Counted from the first letter of the stretch, positions 50,449 through 60,651 are shown. The stretch is 64,000 bases of DNA from Brevibacillus brevis (GCF_022026395.1 NZ_CP041767.1:2057501-2121500), one strand, 5' to 3'. Numbers and translations are program-made. The notes: generated by a model from the sequence alone, not told the origin.

Positions 50449-52374
50449 TTAGCCGATATGCTGCAGCGAATTTTTCTTGCGACGAAGGTCTACATTCGGG
50501 CTGACATAAGGCTCAAAATTGTGCTTTTGCTCAATGAAGATTTGATGCCACAGCATGAAGACCAGGATCGTCCAGATTTTGCGGCTGTAATCCGCATTGC
50601 CTTCGCGGTGTTCATCGAGCATGTACAGCACATAGGCCTTATTGATCAAATTATCCACCTTGGATTCGAAAATGATCTCTTTTGCCCATTTGTAAAATTC
50701 GTTTTTGAGCCAATGACGAGTCGGAACAGGGAAGCCCAGTTTCTTTCTCGTTTGGATCTCAGGTGGCAAGAAGTCTTTCATCGCTTCACGAAGCACGTGC
50801 TTGGTCGTGCCGTTGGCAATTTTGTACTTCGTTGGAATGGTAGCGGCGAATTCAAACACCTTCAGATCAATGAAAGGCACTCGCAACTCCAAAGAATTGG
50901 CCATGGTCATCTTGTCGGCCTTCATCAAAATGTTGCCTCTGAGCCATGTATGAATGTCCAAGTATTGCATCTTGGTCACATCGTCGTATTCAGAAGCGCG
51001 TTTGTAAATCTCTTCAGTAATGGTGAAAGGAGATACATACGATTCCGAACGGGTAATATCTTCCATGACGACACGCTTTTTCATCTCTTCGCTGAAAATC
51101 AGTGCGTTTCCGAAGAAGCGTTGTTCAACCGTTTTCGATCCGCGAATGAGGAAGTTTTTCCCTTTTACCTGATCGGGGAGGCGTTCTGCCATGTATCCGA
51201 TGGATTGACGCATCCAGCCCGGCATCCCGGAAAACATTTTGAGAGAATGAGGCTCTCTGTAAATATTGTATCCGCCAAAAAATTCATCTGCACCTTCACC
51301 GGACAATACGACGGTTACGTGTTCACTCGCCATCTGTGCTACGAAATAGAGCAGGATGGCAGATGGGTCCGCTACCGGTTCGTCTTGATGCCAGATCAGT
51401 CGTGGCAATTCATCCATGTACTGCTTGGCGTTTATCACGCGCTCGAAATGCTCCGATCCCAAATATGCTGCGGTTCGCTTCGCATAATCGAGCTCGCTAT
51501 AGCCAGGAATATCTGAGCCGACAGAAAAAGATTTGACTGGCTCGAATGTACGCAGCATCCCAACGATACTGCTAGAGTCAACACCACTAGACAAGAAGGC
51601 ACCACGAGAAACTTCGCTAATCCGGTGTTTGTCGACAGATTCGAGCATGACACTGCGCGTACCCTCAACAAAATAAGAGAACGGCTTGCTTTCATCAGGC
51701 TTGAATTCTACATCCCAGTACCTTTCCAGCTTGATCTGGTCGTTTTCAATTACGAACGAGTGTGCAGGCGGTATACGGTAAATGCCAGCAAACATCGTTT
51801 CAGGATCAGGTACATATTGGAACGTCAAATAGTGATAAAAAGCGGTTGGATTCACTTCACGCTTGAATCCTGGCAGCTCCAGCAAACTCTTAATCTCGCT
51901 GGCAACCCCGATCGAATCATTCGTCTCGACATAGTAGAGAGGCTTGATTCCAAAATGGTCACGTGCCCCAAACAGACGTTTTTTACGGGAGTCGTAGATT
52001 GTAAAGCCAAACATCCCGCGTAAATGCTTAGGTGCATCTGTTCCTACCTCTTCATAAAGGTGGAGGATGGTTTCAATATCAGAATCGGTATGGAAAACGT
52101 GACCGATGTCCTTTAACCATTGTTGTAACTCTTTGTAATTGTAGATTTCGCCGTTACCAATAATCCAGATGTCACGTGTTTCGTTAAACAGCGGTTGATG
52201 TCCGCCTTCCACGTCAATGATGCTTAAACGACGAAAGCCCAGGGCGATGTTGTCTTCAAGGTGAAAACCATCGTCATCTGGACCACGGTGCAGGATGACA
52301 CCCGTCATTGCACTAATCGCTTCTTGTTGAACAGGCTTTTGCCGCTTGTTATAGAGTGATACGATTCCGCACAT
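50449..52374 (-). CDS. asnB: Asparagine synthase (glutamine-hydrolysing)
   Basis: A 641-residue enzyme. The N-terminal Cys2 (MCGIVS) is the glutaminase nucleophile; the C-terminal synthetase PP-loop reads FLSSGVDSSSIVG near residue 263. It makes asparagine from aspartate, glutamine and ATP. The ATG follows AGAGGAAGAG. It lies between comEA and comEC, which is not its place in B. subtilis. B. subtilis has three paralogues (AsnB, AsnH, AsnO); which one this matches is unsure. Confidence 0.92.
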   Translation of the reverse strand: MCGIVSLYNKRQKPVQQEAISAMTGVILHRGPDDDGFHLEDNIALGFRRLSIIDVEGGHQPLFNETRDIWIIGNGEIYNYKELQQWLKDIGHVFHTDSDIETILHLYEEVGTDAPKHLRGMFGFTIYDSRKKRLFGARDHFGIKPLYYVETNDSIGVASEIKSLLELPGFKREVNPTAFYHYLTFQYVPDPETMFAGIYRIPPAHSFVIENDQIKLERYWDVEFKPDESKPFSYFVEGTRSVMLESVDKHRISEVSRGAFLSSGVDSSSIVGMLRTFEPVKSFSVGSDIPGYSELDYAKRTAAYLGSEHFERVINAKQYMDELPRLIWHQDEPVADPSAILLYFVAQMASEHVTVVLSGEGADEFFGGYNIYREPHSLKMFSGMPGWMRQSIGYMAERLPDQVKGKNFLIRGSKTVEQRFFGNALIFSEEMKKRVVMEDITRSESYVSPFTITEEIYKRASEYDDVTKMQYLDIHTWLRGNILMKADKMTMANSLELRVPFIDLKVFEFAATIPTKYKIANGTTKHVLREAMKDFLPPEIQTRKKLGFPVPTRHWLKNEFYKWAKEIIFESKVDNLINKAYVLYMLDEHREGNADYSRKIWTILVFMLWHQIFIEQKHNFEPYVSPNVDLRRKKNSLQHIG

Positions 52375-52554
52375 AAGAAATGACTCTTCCTCTCACTGGA
52401 TTGCTCCTGCTAACTCTATCATGTATCGACCATCAGCGCAATCTCTTATGAGTGCCAGTGATTGACCTCGAAAACGCTGATTCTACAAGGGAATTAGCCT
52501 TTCTTCTTTTCTATTTTTGTCCCCATTCGGTTAGATATACTCCCTGAGGAGACC

Positions 52555-54981
52555 ATGAATCGTTCGACAAAACGGTTCATGAAAGAACAGGACGGGGGGA
52601 TTGCAGTGTCAGTATGGATAGCAAGCCTAGCGATGATGATCGGTCTTATTCTGTCCGCCTATTTGCATCCTGCTTGGCTGCTGTTGGCTGCGGGCGTATC
52701 ATGGGCACTCGTTGCATGTATCCCGTTACCATACCGCAAATACGTCGCATACTACTCACTGATTTCTATTCTAGCAGGTCTCTTTTTTTATGGGTACGAG
52801 AATCTCCACAGCTCTGAAGTGAAACCATTGGCAGAAAGGGAGCAGAGCATCTGGATAGAAGGAGTCATTGATTCGCCTGTGAGACGGGACGGGGATGTAG
52901 CACGTTTTTTTGTCACGATAACATCTTGGGGTGAAAACGAGCGTGATCAAAATGAGCATCGGTCTTTCGAAAAAATCGCGCTTCGTGTTAAACTTGCTTC
53001 TTTCCAGGAAGCTGTACAAATAGAGCAGTGGAGACGTGGCAGTGTTGTCGTGGCACCGATTCGACTATCCTTACCGGCTCCCGCGCGCAATCCTTATGCG
53101 TTCGACTACGCTAGCTACTTGTATTGGCAAGGTGTCCATGTCACAGGGGAAACAAGCTTTCAATCGGTAGCGATGACACCTGCTTTTTCCGTGTGGGCGA
53201 GCTTCCAAGAATGGCAGGACTCGGGTGCCAAGCGAATTGAATCATTATTTACAGATACAGAAACGGCGGGATACATGAAGTCGCTCCTGCTTGGTCTTGG
53301 ACAAGAGGTGAACCCTGAGCTTGCGGCGATGTATTCGAATTTGGGCTTAAGTCATATCCTCGCGATTTCCGGTTTGCATGTGACATTGGTCAGTTCCATG
53401 TTTATGTGGTGTTTGGAGCGGATTGGAATCAGACGCAGACTGGCATTTGTCGTAACGATTTTGTTCTTGATCGGGTATGTTCTCCTGGTGGGAGCAAGCG
53501 CGTCCGCGATTCGATCTGGATTGATGGGAAGTGTAGGTCTTCTCTGTCAAGTAATTGGAAAGAGGTTGGATGGCAAGGACGTTTGGGCTGGGGCACTTAT
53601 TCTGATGCTGGTGGTAAATCCGTATCAGCTGTGGCATGTCGGTTTTCAGCTTTCTTTTGCGGTGACACTTGGTCTGATTATTTTTGTTCCATATAGCTTG
53701 CATGTGTTTATCCGGGTACCCGTCTGGATTCGTACACTTGTGGCGGTTACTTTGTCAGCCCAGCTCGTTTCTTTTCCGTTTCTCATCTACCATTTTCATC
53801 TGTTTTCACCTGTGTCATGGCTGGTCAATTTGGTGGTGACACCGATTCTTTCGGCCATAGCGCTACCATTCGGGTATATCGCGGTTGTCCTCGATTTCGT
53901 CCACCCGTTTTTGGCGGTGCTCCCTGTTTGGATATCGACGGCAATGTTGAAATGGATTCATCTCCCGTTGTTTGCTATTGAAAAAATAAGGCTCCCCTTC
54001 ACTTATTGGCCGCATCCTTCGTGGTGGTGGCTTGCTTTGTATACCTGTTTTTTGGGGGTACTGCCCATTGCATGGAGGTTGGGCTATCATCGAAAGCGTG
54101 ATATAATGCTTACTTTCGTTATATTTCTCTCGTTCATAGTAGTGGCCAGACAGCCGTTTTCAGGAGTCGAAGAAGTGCGAATTACCTTCCTTGATGTCGG
54201 ACAAGGGGATTCCATCGTTGTCGAAATTGGTGATAAGAAGGTATACTTAATGGATGCGGGTGGGACAATGCGGTTCCCAGCGGCTGAACCATGGATGGAA
54301 AAGCGTGACCCATTTGAGGTGGGGAAAGACGTCGTTCTGCCGTTTTTGATGGCCAGAGGAATCGAGAAAATCGATCGTGTCATCATGACGCATGGCGATC
54401 TGGATCACATCGGGGGATTCAAATCGCTTGTTCCTCATTTTTCTTTTGGAGAGGTATTGGTGAATGGAACAGTACCTTCGAAATTGGAGGGCGAGATTGT
54501 CCGGCTTTTCCAACAGGAAGGAGTTCCGATACTAACCGGGCTTCCGGGTCAATCATGGTCAGATGGACCGGGAATCGAGTGGAAGTGGCTGCACCCAGGC
54601 GAATCGACCTTCTCAGGAAATGATGCATCCGTAGTACTCCAGCTGACTGCTTTCAACAAGTCTGTATTGTTTACGGGTGACATTGAAAAGGATGGAGAAA
54701 GTCAGCTTGTTCAAAACGGTTTGACTTCTGTGGATGTTTTGAAAGTAGCTCATCATGGAAGCAATACATCGAGTACCGAAGAGCTCCTTGCAGTCATAGC
54801 ACCAAAAGCTGCTGTCATCTCTGCCGGGGTGAAAAATCGATACGGGCATCCTTCGTCCGAAGTGCTGCTTCGCTTAAAAAAATCGGGTTCTGCTGTGTAC
54901 AGAACGGATGCTCATGGAGCGATTACGCTGGTTATTACACCTGCGGGATTGTATTGGCAGACCCAAATAATGGATACATAA
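52555..54981 (+). CDS. comEC: ComEC/Rec2 competence channel
   Basis: An 808-residue membrane protein that carries single-stranded DNA across the membrane. N-terminal OB-type (DUF4131) region, then the ComEC/Rec2 core (LGLSHILAISGLHVTLV near residue 270), many helices, and a C-terminal metallo-beta-lactamase-like nuclease domain with FLDVGQGDSIVVE, THGDLDHIGG and AHHGSNTS. The ATG follows TGAGGAGACC. comEB is absent upstream; comEA is on the opposite strand beyond asnB. Confidence 0.93.
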   Translation: MNRSTKRFMKEQDGGIAVSVWIASLAMMIGLILSAYLHPAWLLLAAGVSWALVACIPLPYRKYVAYYSLISILAGLFFYGYENLHSSEVKPLAEREQSIWIEGVIDSPVRRDGDVARFFVTITSWGENERDQNEHRSFEKIALRVKLASFQEAVQIEQWRRGSVVVAPIRLSLPAPARNPYAFDYASYLYWQGVHVTGETSFQSVAMTPAFSVWASFQEWQDSGAKRIESLFTDTETAGYMKSLLLGLGQEVNPELAAMYSNLGLSHILAISGLHVTLVSSMFMWCLERIGIRRRLAFVVTILFLIGYVLLVGASASAIRSGLMGSVGLLCQVIGKRLDGKDVWAGALILMLVVNPYQLWHVGFQLSFAVTLGLIIFVPYSLHVFIRVPVWIRTLVAVTLSAQLVSFPFLIYHFHLFSPVSWLVNLVVTPILSAIALPFGYIAVVLDFVHPFLAVLPVWISTAMLKWIHLPLFAIEKIRLPFTYWPHPSWWWLALYTCFLGVLPIAWRLGYHRKRDIMLTFVIFLSFIVVARQPFSGVEEVRITFLDVGQGDSIVVEIGDKKVYLMDAGGTMRFPAAEPWMEKRDPFEVGKDVVLPFLMARGIEKIDRVIMTHGDLDHIGGFKSLVPHFSFGEVLVNGTVPSKLEGEIVRLFQQEGVPILTGLPGQSWSDGPGIEWKWLHPGESTFSGNDASVVLQLTAFNKSVLFTGDIEKDGESQLVQNGLTSVDVLKVAHHGSNTSSTEELLAVIAPKAAVISAGVKNRYGHPSSEVLLRLKKSGSAVYRTDAHGAITLVITPAGLYWQTQIMDT

Positions 54982-55034
54982 TCTGTTTGCAACTTTTTCA
55001 ATGAGCGAACCGTCTGTAGGGGGGAGAAGCGAAT

Positions 55035-55580
55035 ATGCATGAGGCAGAGTTGATCAGGATGGCGCAATCCGGGGATCATGACGCGCTAGTCGAACTGCTT
55101 CGATCTATTGAGACCTCCGTTTACCGAAGCGCTTATTATATTCTAGGGAACGAACAAGACGCGCTTGATGCCTCCCAGGAAGTCCTCATTCGAATTTATC
55201 GAAAGTTGGACACCTATCAGGAAAAAGCAAAGTTCTCTACCTGGGTACAACGCATTGTCAGCAACGTCTGTATGGATAAATTTCGCGCGAAGAAGGAAAC
55301 GGTCTCAATTGACGAGCACGAGTTGATCATTCCTGATCGTAACAACGTAGAAGAAGAAATCCTTCTCACCGGGCTGTCGAATGACATTCAGGAAGCCATC
55401 GGAAGATTGCCAAAGCAATATCGGATGGTTGTAGTACTCCGCTATCTGGAGGATTTGTCCTATCAAGAAATAGCGGAGGCGCTAGATTTGCCGCTTAACA
55501 CGGTAAAGTCGTACTTATTTCGGGCTAGGCAACAGTTACAGGAGCTGTTGTACGACTACCAGAAAGGGGGGATCGGTTGA
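55035..55580 (+). CDS. ECF sigma factor (SigW-like)
   Basis: A 181-residue ECF sigma factor. Region 2: DALDASQEVLIRIYRKLDTYQEKAKFSTWVQRI; region 4: LPKQYRMVVVLRYLEDLSYQEIAEALDLPLNTVKSYLFRARQQL (C-terminal helix-turn-helix). The ATG follows GGGGGAGAAG. Its stop overlaps the next gene, an anti-sigma-like membrane protein. Which stress triggers it cannot be read. Confidence 0.92.
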   Translation: MHEAELIRMAQSGDHDALVELLRSIETSVYRSAYYILGNEQDALDASQEVLIRIYRKLDTYQEKAKFSTWVQRIVSNVCMDKFRAKKETVSIDEHELIIPDRNNVEEEILLTGLSNDIQEAIGRLPKQYRMVVVLRYLEDLSYQEIAEALDLPLNTVKSYLFRARQQLQELLYDYQKGGIG

Positions 55581-56431
55581 TGACCAACGAAGAGATTTTT
55601 GAACTCATGCAGCGGGATCTGGATGGAGATCTGTCGGAGTCCGAGCAAGAACTGCTCCTACGTTTGATCCAGAAAGATGCTGATCTGCAGCTTATGTACA
55701 ACCGTTTGAAAGATGTGTCACAACAATTAGAACATCTGCCCCCTGTCGTACCTCCGATCAGCATCGTAGATTCTATCCTGCCCAAGCTGGAGTTAGCCGC
55801 TGCAAAGCCTGTTGCGGTGAAATCTACGGTGAACGAGGAAATCCTGCCCACTCTGGAAGTTAAGCGCGAGTCGTCTTCGCTGCCGGAATCAAAAAAGTGG
55901 AAGCGGATGAAAGTGTGGATGGCCAGTCTTGGTAGTACGGCCGTCGCTGCTAGCTTATTGGTTGGCGTGCTGTTTTCGGGCGGTGATGGTAAGAAGCATG
56001 AAGTCGATTCGTTCCAGAACGGAACGGACATGACGCCAGCGGTCGTGGAACAACCCAAAGTTCCAGTCGATCCTACTCCTCAAAGCAATAATCCAATACC
56101 TTCAAATCCAAAAGAGGAAGAGGGCAAGGCCAAAAAGTCTACTGGAGCGGCTACTCAGACAAAGAGTAAAAAGCCACCGGCAAAGAACGTTCAAAAGCAA
56201 ACACAGCCACCGAAGAAAACGAATCCGACACCACCACCAAAGAAAGCTGTACCTCCAACTCCAGTAGTTACAGAGGATCAACCAACGGGATGGCCGATCG
56301 GACTGGACGAGAATCCGGACAGAGAAGACAAAGAACCTGCTAATGACGATAAGGACGACGGCGGGGACAAGCAAGAGGAGAAAGACAAGGGAAAAAATAA
56401 AGAGAAGAAAAAAAATAAAGATAATGACTAA
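55580..56431 (+). CDS. Putative transmembrane anti-sigma factor
   Basis: A 283-residue protein translated from an ATG that overlaps the sigma-factor stop (TGATG), so it is coupled. Residues 1-60 form an acidic helical domain, an anti-sigma-like bundle but without the HxxxCxxC zinc motif. A helix at about residues 115-135 spans the membrane. The extracellular part of about 140 residues is Pro, Lys, Thr and Glu/Asp-rich (KKTNPTPPPKKA) and looks disordered. It should hold the sigma factor and release it upon cleavage. Inference from position and layout. Confidence 0.75.
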   Translation: MTNEEIFELMQRDLDGDLSESEQELLLRLIQKDADLQLMYNRLKDVSQQLEHLPPVVPPISIVDSILPKLELAAAKPVAVKSTVNEEILPTLEVKRESSSLPESKKWKRMKVWMASLGSTAVAASLLVGVLFSGGDGKKHEVDSFQNGTDMTPAVVEQPKVPVDPTPQSNNPIPSNPKEEEGKAKKSTGAATQTKSKKPPAKNVQKQTQPPKKTNPTPPPKKAVPPTPVVTEDQPTGWPIGLDENPDREDKEPANDDKDDGGDKQEEKDKGKNKEKKKNKDND

Positions 56432-56569
56432 CTTTTTTCCGCGTATGGACCGGCACCGCTTGCGGGGATTTTGCGTATAGTACATTATCAAGCACCCCCT
56501 GCTTACCGTTTGGGGAGGAGGAATCCCGGGGCTTTTCCCTAAACGTTTACATAGAGGTGCCAACGGATG

Positions 56570-56607
56570 AAAAAACCGCTACTGATTCACTGGTGGCGGT
56601 TTTTTTT
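56570..56607 (+). terminator. Intrinsic terminator
   Basis: AAAAACCGC pairs with GCGGTTTTT across a long loop, followed by more T. It ends the sigma/anti-sigma operon. Confidence 0.7.
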
Positions 56608-56673
56608 CGCTTTGCCCTGATCAACATGTGCTATAATAACGCAGGTAAGAAGGAAGGAAAGGGGAGAAAACGT

Positions 56674-57711
56674 ATGCCACTCCTATCGGCTATTCGCGAA
56701 ATACGGCAAAAACAATTCTCGCCGATCTACGTCTTATACGGTCCAGAGTCTTTTATGGCCGAAGATTTATTGGCGTTGGCTCGCAAAGAAATGATTGATC
56801 CAGAATTTACGGATTTGAATTTGAGTGTGTACGATTGTACGGAAACAGGATTGAGTGAAATTTTGCAGGATGCGGAGACCTTGCCGTTTATGGGTGAGCA
56901 TCGATTGGTGATTGCCAGACAAGCCTACTTTTTAACAGGAAGTAAGCCTTCGACCAAGGTAGAAAGCGATCCGGATGCTCTGCTCGATTATTTGCAAAAT
57001 CCACCTCCGTATACCACACTTATTCTACATACAGAAGCTGACAAGCTCGATGAAAGAAAAAAGCTGGTCAAAACACTGCAACAAAAGGCGAAAGTGATCC
57101 CATTTCCGTTGCTAAAAGACGGAGATTTGTACGGCTGGGTGGAGAGGCAAGCAGGTAAATACCAGGCGAAAATCGATCGTCAGCAAGCCATGAAGCTTGT
57201 GGAGCGAGTGGGAGCCGAGCTGCGTCTTCTGGACAAGGAAATCGAAAAGATGGCTCTGTTTGTCGGGGTGGGTGAAAGCATCACGGACGACGTCATCGAG
57301 CTGCTCGGGGCACGTACGCTGGAGCAGGATGTATTCGCCCTGATTGAACAGGTCGCTTCGGGGAGATTGGACAAGGCACTCCGGATGATGTACGACTGCA
57401 TGAAAACAGGAGAGGAGCCGATCAAGCTGCTGGCACTCTTGGCGAGACAGTTCCGCATGCTGTTGCATGTTAAGCAATTGGCTCCACGAGGTTATTCGCA
57501 GCAACAAATGGCAGGCATGATTAAAATGCATCCTTACGCGGTGAAAAAAGCAATGGAGCAAGCGCGTCATTTTTCCGAGGAGTCGTTGAAAAAGCTGTTG
57601 GGCATTCTGGCAGAAGAAGATTTTCGGATGAAGTCGGGGCAAGTGGACAAGCGTCTCGCCCTCGAATTATTCGTTGCACGTGCACACGACGAACGAACAA
57701 AACGGTCGTGA
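56674..57711 (+). CDS. holA: DNA polymerase III delta subunit
   Basis: A 345-residue clamp-loader subunit. IYVLYGPESFMAEDLL at the start is the modified Walker-like region; ELRLLDKEIEKMALF and ALIEQVASGRLDKALRM follow as in HolA. It opens the beta clamp. ATG at 56674 after AAAGGGGAG. The B. subtilis name is yqeN. Confidence 0.92.
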   Translation: MPLLSAIREIRQKQFSPIYVLYGPESFMAEDLLALARKEMIDPEFTDLNLSVYDCTETGLSEILQDAETLPFMGEHRLVIARQAYFLTGSKPSTKVESDPDALLDYLQNPPPYTTLILHTEADKLDERKKLVKTLQQKAKVIPFPLLKDGDLYGWVERQAGKYQAKIDRQQAMKLVERVGAELRLLDKEIEKMALFVGVGESITDDVIELLGARTLEQDVFALIEQVASGRLDKALRMMYDCMKTGEEPIKLLALLARQFRMLLHVKQLAPRGYSQQQMAGMIKMHPYAVKKAMEQARHFSEESLKKLLGILAEEDFRMKSGQVDKRLALELFVARAHDERTKRS

Positions 57712-57723
57712 TATTTTTACAGT

Positions 57724-57760
57724 AAAAAACCCCTAGAACTAGATGTTCGCGGGGTTTTTT
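57724..57760. terminator. Bidirectional terminator
   Basis: AAAAAACCCC pairs with GGGGTTTTTT between the convergent holA and rpsT genes. Confidence 0.85.
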
Positions 57761-57772
57761 GCGCTTGGTCTC

Positions 57773-58048
57773 TTACGCTACAGGAGCGCTCAGAACGTTA
57801 AGCTTTTTCATCAAACGAGACTTTTGACGGTTTGCTGCGTTTTTATGAATGAGACCTTTCGAAGCGGCCTTGTCCAGCTTTTTCACAGCCACCAGAAGAG
57901 TAGATTTCGCTAATGCTACATCGGAAGCAGCGACAGCTTTCTCAAAGCTCTTGATGGAAGTACGCAGATCAGACTTTTGAGAAGCACGGTGTGCGCGACG
58001 CTTTTCGATTGTTTTGGTGCGTTTAATCGCGGATTTAATGTTTGGCAT
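57773..58048 (-). CDS. rpsT: 30S ribosomal protein S20
   Basis: A 91-residue bS20 protein: [28 protein letters not shown] at the start and [25 protein letters not shown] at the end. ATG at 58048 after AAGGAGGTG. It is opposite to holA and to gpr, as in B. subtilis. Confidence 0.97.
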   Translation of the reverse strand: MPNIKSAIKRTKTIEKRRAHRASQKSDLRTSIKSFEKAVAASDVALAKSTLLVAVKKLDKAASKGLIHKNAANRQKSRLMKKLNVLSAPVA

Positions 58049-58226
58049 GTGTGTCACCTCCTTAATACGACCATAGACATACAGTCATACAACAAAGTAA
58101 TTCTAGCATGGGGCGAACCCATTTGCAAGAAAGGATTCGGAATAAAAATGAAGGATTCAAGCAAGCTAGTAGCAGGAACAAAATGGTCAGTACTTTTTTC
58201 ACTTCGGATCAAAGGAGCTGAAGAAC

Positions 58227-59327
58227 ATGGCACATAACATTGACTTGTCTAGTTATTCCATTCGAACGGATCTGGCTTTGGAGGCCCACGAGCTTGCCCA
58301 GCAGCAAAACCAGAGTGATATTGAGGGGATTTGGCTGCAAGCTGACGACAGCGAGCCGAATGTGAAAGTAACGAGATTGCATGTGGAAACAGAGGAAGCG
58401 GGGAAGGAAATCGGCAAGCTCCCGGGGCATTACCTTACGATTGAAGTGCCCAAGCTGCGGGATAACGATACATCGATCGAGGAGCAGGTGGCCAAACGAT
58501 TCTCCGTCGAATTTGCAATGTTCCTCAAGCAACTGGGAATCACCCCAGACAAAAAGGCTCTCGTCGTTGGTCTGGGTAACTGGAATGTGACTCCCGATGC
58601 GCTTGGACCAATGGTTGTAGAAAATTTGTTGATTACACGCCATCTGTACACGCTGGCGCCTGAAACCGTTGGAGAAGGGTATCGGGAAGTCAGTGCGCTA
58701 TCACCGGGTGTCCTTGGGATAACAGGTATAGAAACGAGTGAGATTATTTTTGGTGTCGTGGAAAAAAGCAAACCCGATTTTGTCATCTGTATCGATGCTC
58801 TTGCGTCCCGCGCCTTGCACCGGGTCAACACGACAGTTCAAATATCGGATACAGGGATTCATCCCGGATCAGGGGTCGGAAACAAGCGCAAAGCGATTGA
58901 TCAGAAGACACTTGGTGTGCCTGTGATTGCGATAGGAGTCCCTACGGTCGTTTTTGCCTCCACGATTGTAAATGATGCGATTACATATTTGCTGGGGCAT
59001 TTTGGACAATCGATGGTGGAGAGCAAGCGGGCGTTTAACAAACTGGCATTGAGTACGCTGCCCGAGCGGAAGGAACCGTATACGGAAGAGGATTTGCCTG
59101 ACTTGGAATCCCGCAAGACATTCATGGGATTGGTAGGTTCACTGCCGGAAGAAGAGAAACGGCAACTGATTCATGAGGTCCTCCGACCGCTGGGACAGGA
59201 TCTGGTCGTCACCCCAAAAGAAATTGATGATTTTATTGAAGGCGTGGCGAATGTGATCGCAACAGGTCTGAATCGCGCCTTGCACAGTGCTGTAAATGCA
59301 GAAAATAGCGGCTCGTATACCCACTAA
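58227..59327 (+). CDS. gpr: GPR, spore germination protease
   Basis: A 366-residue aspartic-type A25 protease that degrades small acid-soluble proteins when spores germinate. The N-terminal 16 or so residues are the propeptide. Conserved blocks: VVGLGNWNVTPDALGP, VSALSPGVLGITGIET, and CIDALASRALHRVNTTVQISDTGIHPGSGVGNKR. The ATG follows GGAGCTGAAG. Its upstream has a weak sigma-G-like match (GGAATA at 58139, CAAGCTA at 58162). It shows that the organism makes spores. Confidence 0.95.
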   Translation: MAHNIDLSSYSIRTDLALEAHELAQQQNQSDIEGIWLQADDSEPNVKVTRLHVETEEAGKEIGKLPGHYLTIEVPKLRDNDTSIEEQVAKRFSVEFAMFLKQLGITPDKKALVVGLGNWNVTPDALGPMVVENLLITRHLYTLAPETVGEGYREVSALSPGVLGITGIETSEIIFGVVEKSKPDFVICIDALASRALHRVNTTVQISDTGIHPGSGVGNKRKAIDQKTLGVPVIAIGVPTVVFASTIVNDAITYLLGHFGQSMVESKRAFNKLALSTLPERKEPYTEEDLPDLESRKTFMGLVGSLPEEEKRQLIHEVLRPLGQDLVVTPKEIDDFIEGVANVIATGLNRALHSAVNAENSGSYTH

Positions 59328-59467
59328 GCCGTGAAAAGCTAGAGTGAGAGAGAAAAGCTAGAAAAGGGTTCTATCGTCTCTATGAGCCTCATAAGCTAAA
59401 GCATAGACAAGCGCGAGGGAAAGTTCTCCCGACGTGCAACCATGCTACAGCTAGAGGAGTGAGACAG

Positions 59468-60646
59468 ATGGCGACTCTCATTCAACGCCAATTCGTTGTT
59501 CTTTCATTTATAACCGCCTTCCTGTTTGTCATGACAGGAGTGCTTTCGCTCGGCGGTAACCGAATCGCAATTTCGTCCTCAGCCATTCAACAGGCCGCTT
59601 CTCATATTTCCAGTCTGGCGATTTTGGGATGGATGGGGCAGGAGATTCCGGTTTTGTCCGAAACCGTGCAAGCACAGGCCGATGATCGCACGAATAGCGT
59701 AACCGGTTTTCTCTTTCGCTTGGCAACCAATATACAGCCGGGAGACTTGCGTAGCCTGTTAGGCAGGGAATTGCCTGGGATGGTGACGACAGAGGATGCC
59801 AGATTTGTCGTACAGGGAAAGGGAGCTTCTCTCGCAGATTTTTACTTGGAGTATCCCGCCCATCCGGGACAGGTAGCAGATCAATCGCAAGTAGTTCCAA
59901 TCGTAGAGCCAAAGCCGGAGGATACCACAAAGTCAGGCGAAGCAAAGCCAGCACCTGTTCCCAATTCAATTACGGATGGCAAGAAAATCGTGTACATCTA
60001 CAACTCGCACAACCGGGAATCGTGGTTTAGTGAGACAAAGTCAGTGGGAACCTCGGTCGATCATCCTACGAGAAATATATCGTTAATCAGCAAGCATTTA
60101 TCAGAAGCGTTGAATGACAGAGGAATTGGTTCCGATGTGAGCACCGACGACATCTATCAGCAGCTGTTGAACAAAAAAATGCATTACTCTTTCTCCTACG
60201 CGGAATCTTTGCAAGTGGTCAAAGCCGCAACGGAGAAAAACAAGGAACTGTATTACTTCTTTGATTTGCATCGAGACACAGCGCCACGAGAGCGTACGAC
60301 GGTCACAATCAAAGGAAAAACGTATGGAAGAGTATTGTTTGTCATCGGAAAAAGGAACAAAAGCTACGAGAAAAATGAGGCATTTGCGACTGAACTACAT
60401 GAGTTGATGGAAAAAATGTACCCAGAGCTTTCGCGTGGCGTAATGGAAAAAGGCGCAAAAACGGATCATGGCGAGTATAATCAGTCCCTCTCCCCGGGAA
60501 GCCTGTTAATAGAAATAGGTGGTACGGAAAACAGCGTGCAAGAAAGCAAGAATACGGCAGAGGCACTGGCTGACGTTTTCGCAGCCTATTATCAGCAAGC
60601 TGAAAAAGTAGGCAAAACAGTTTCTGACGAGCCTGCAAAGAGGTGA
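59468..60646 (+). CDS. spoIIP: Stage II sporulation protein P
   Basis: A 392-residue membrane-anchored murein amidase/endopeptidase that thins septal wall for engulfment. N-terminal helix (about residues 8-30), then a Ser/Thr/Pro-rich linker, then the catalytic domain with YIYNSHNRESW, YYFFDLHRDTAPR and LLIEIGGTENS (His and Glu). ATG at 59468 follows AGAGGAG by 8 bases. It is followed by yqxA. Confidence 0.95.
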   Translation: MATLIQRQFVVLSFITAFLFVMTGVLSLGGNRIAISSSAIQQAASHISSLAILGWMGQEIPVLSETVQAQADDRTNSVTGFLFRLATNIQPGDLRSLLGRELPGMVTTEDARFVVQGKGASLADFYLEYPAHPGQVADQSQVVPIVEPKPEDTTKSGEAKPAPVPNSITDGKKIVYIYNSHNRESWFSETKSVGTSVDHPTRNISLISKHLSEALNDRGIGSDVSTDDIYQQLLNKKMHYSFSYAESLQVVKAATEKNKELYYFFDLHRDTAPRERTTVTIKGKTYGRVLFVIGKRNKSYEKNEAFATELHELMEKMYPELSRGVMEKGAKTDHGEYNQSLSPGSLLIEIGGTENSVQESKNTAEALADVFAAYYQQAEKVGKTVSDEPAKR

Positions 60647-60651
60647 CGGGC

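Noticed and set aside
50395..51516. 373-codon open frame antisense to asnB
   Set aside because: asnB has complete glutaminase and synthetase motifs. The antisense frame is a codon-bias shadow.
58139..58168. Sigma-G-like promoter before gpr
   Set aside because: Only a weak match in the -10 region (CAAGCTA); noted in the gpr entry but not listed as a feature.
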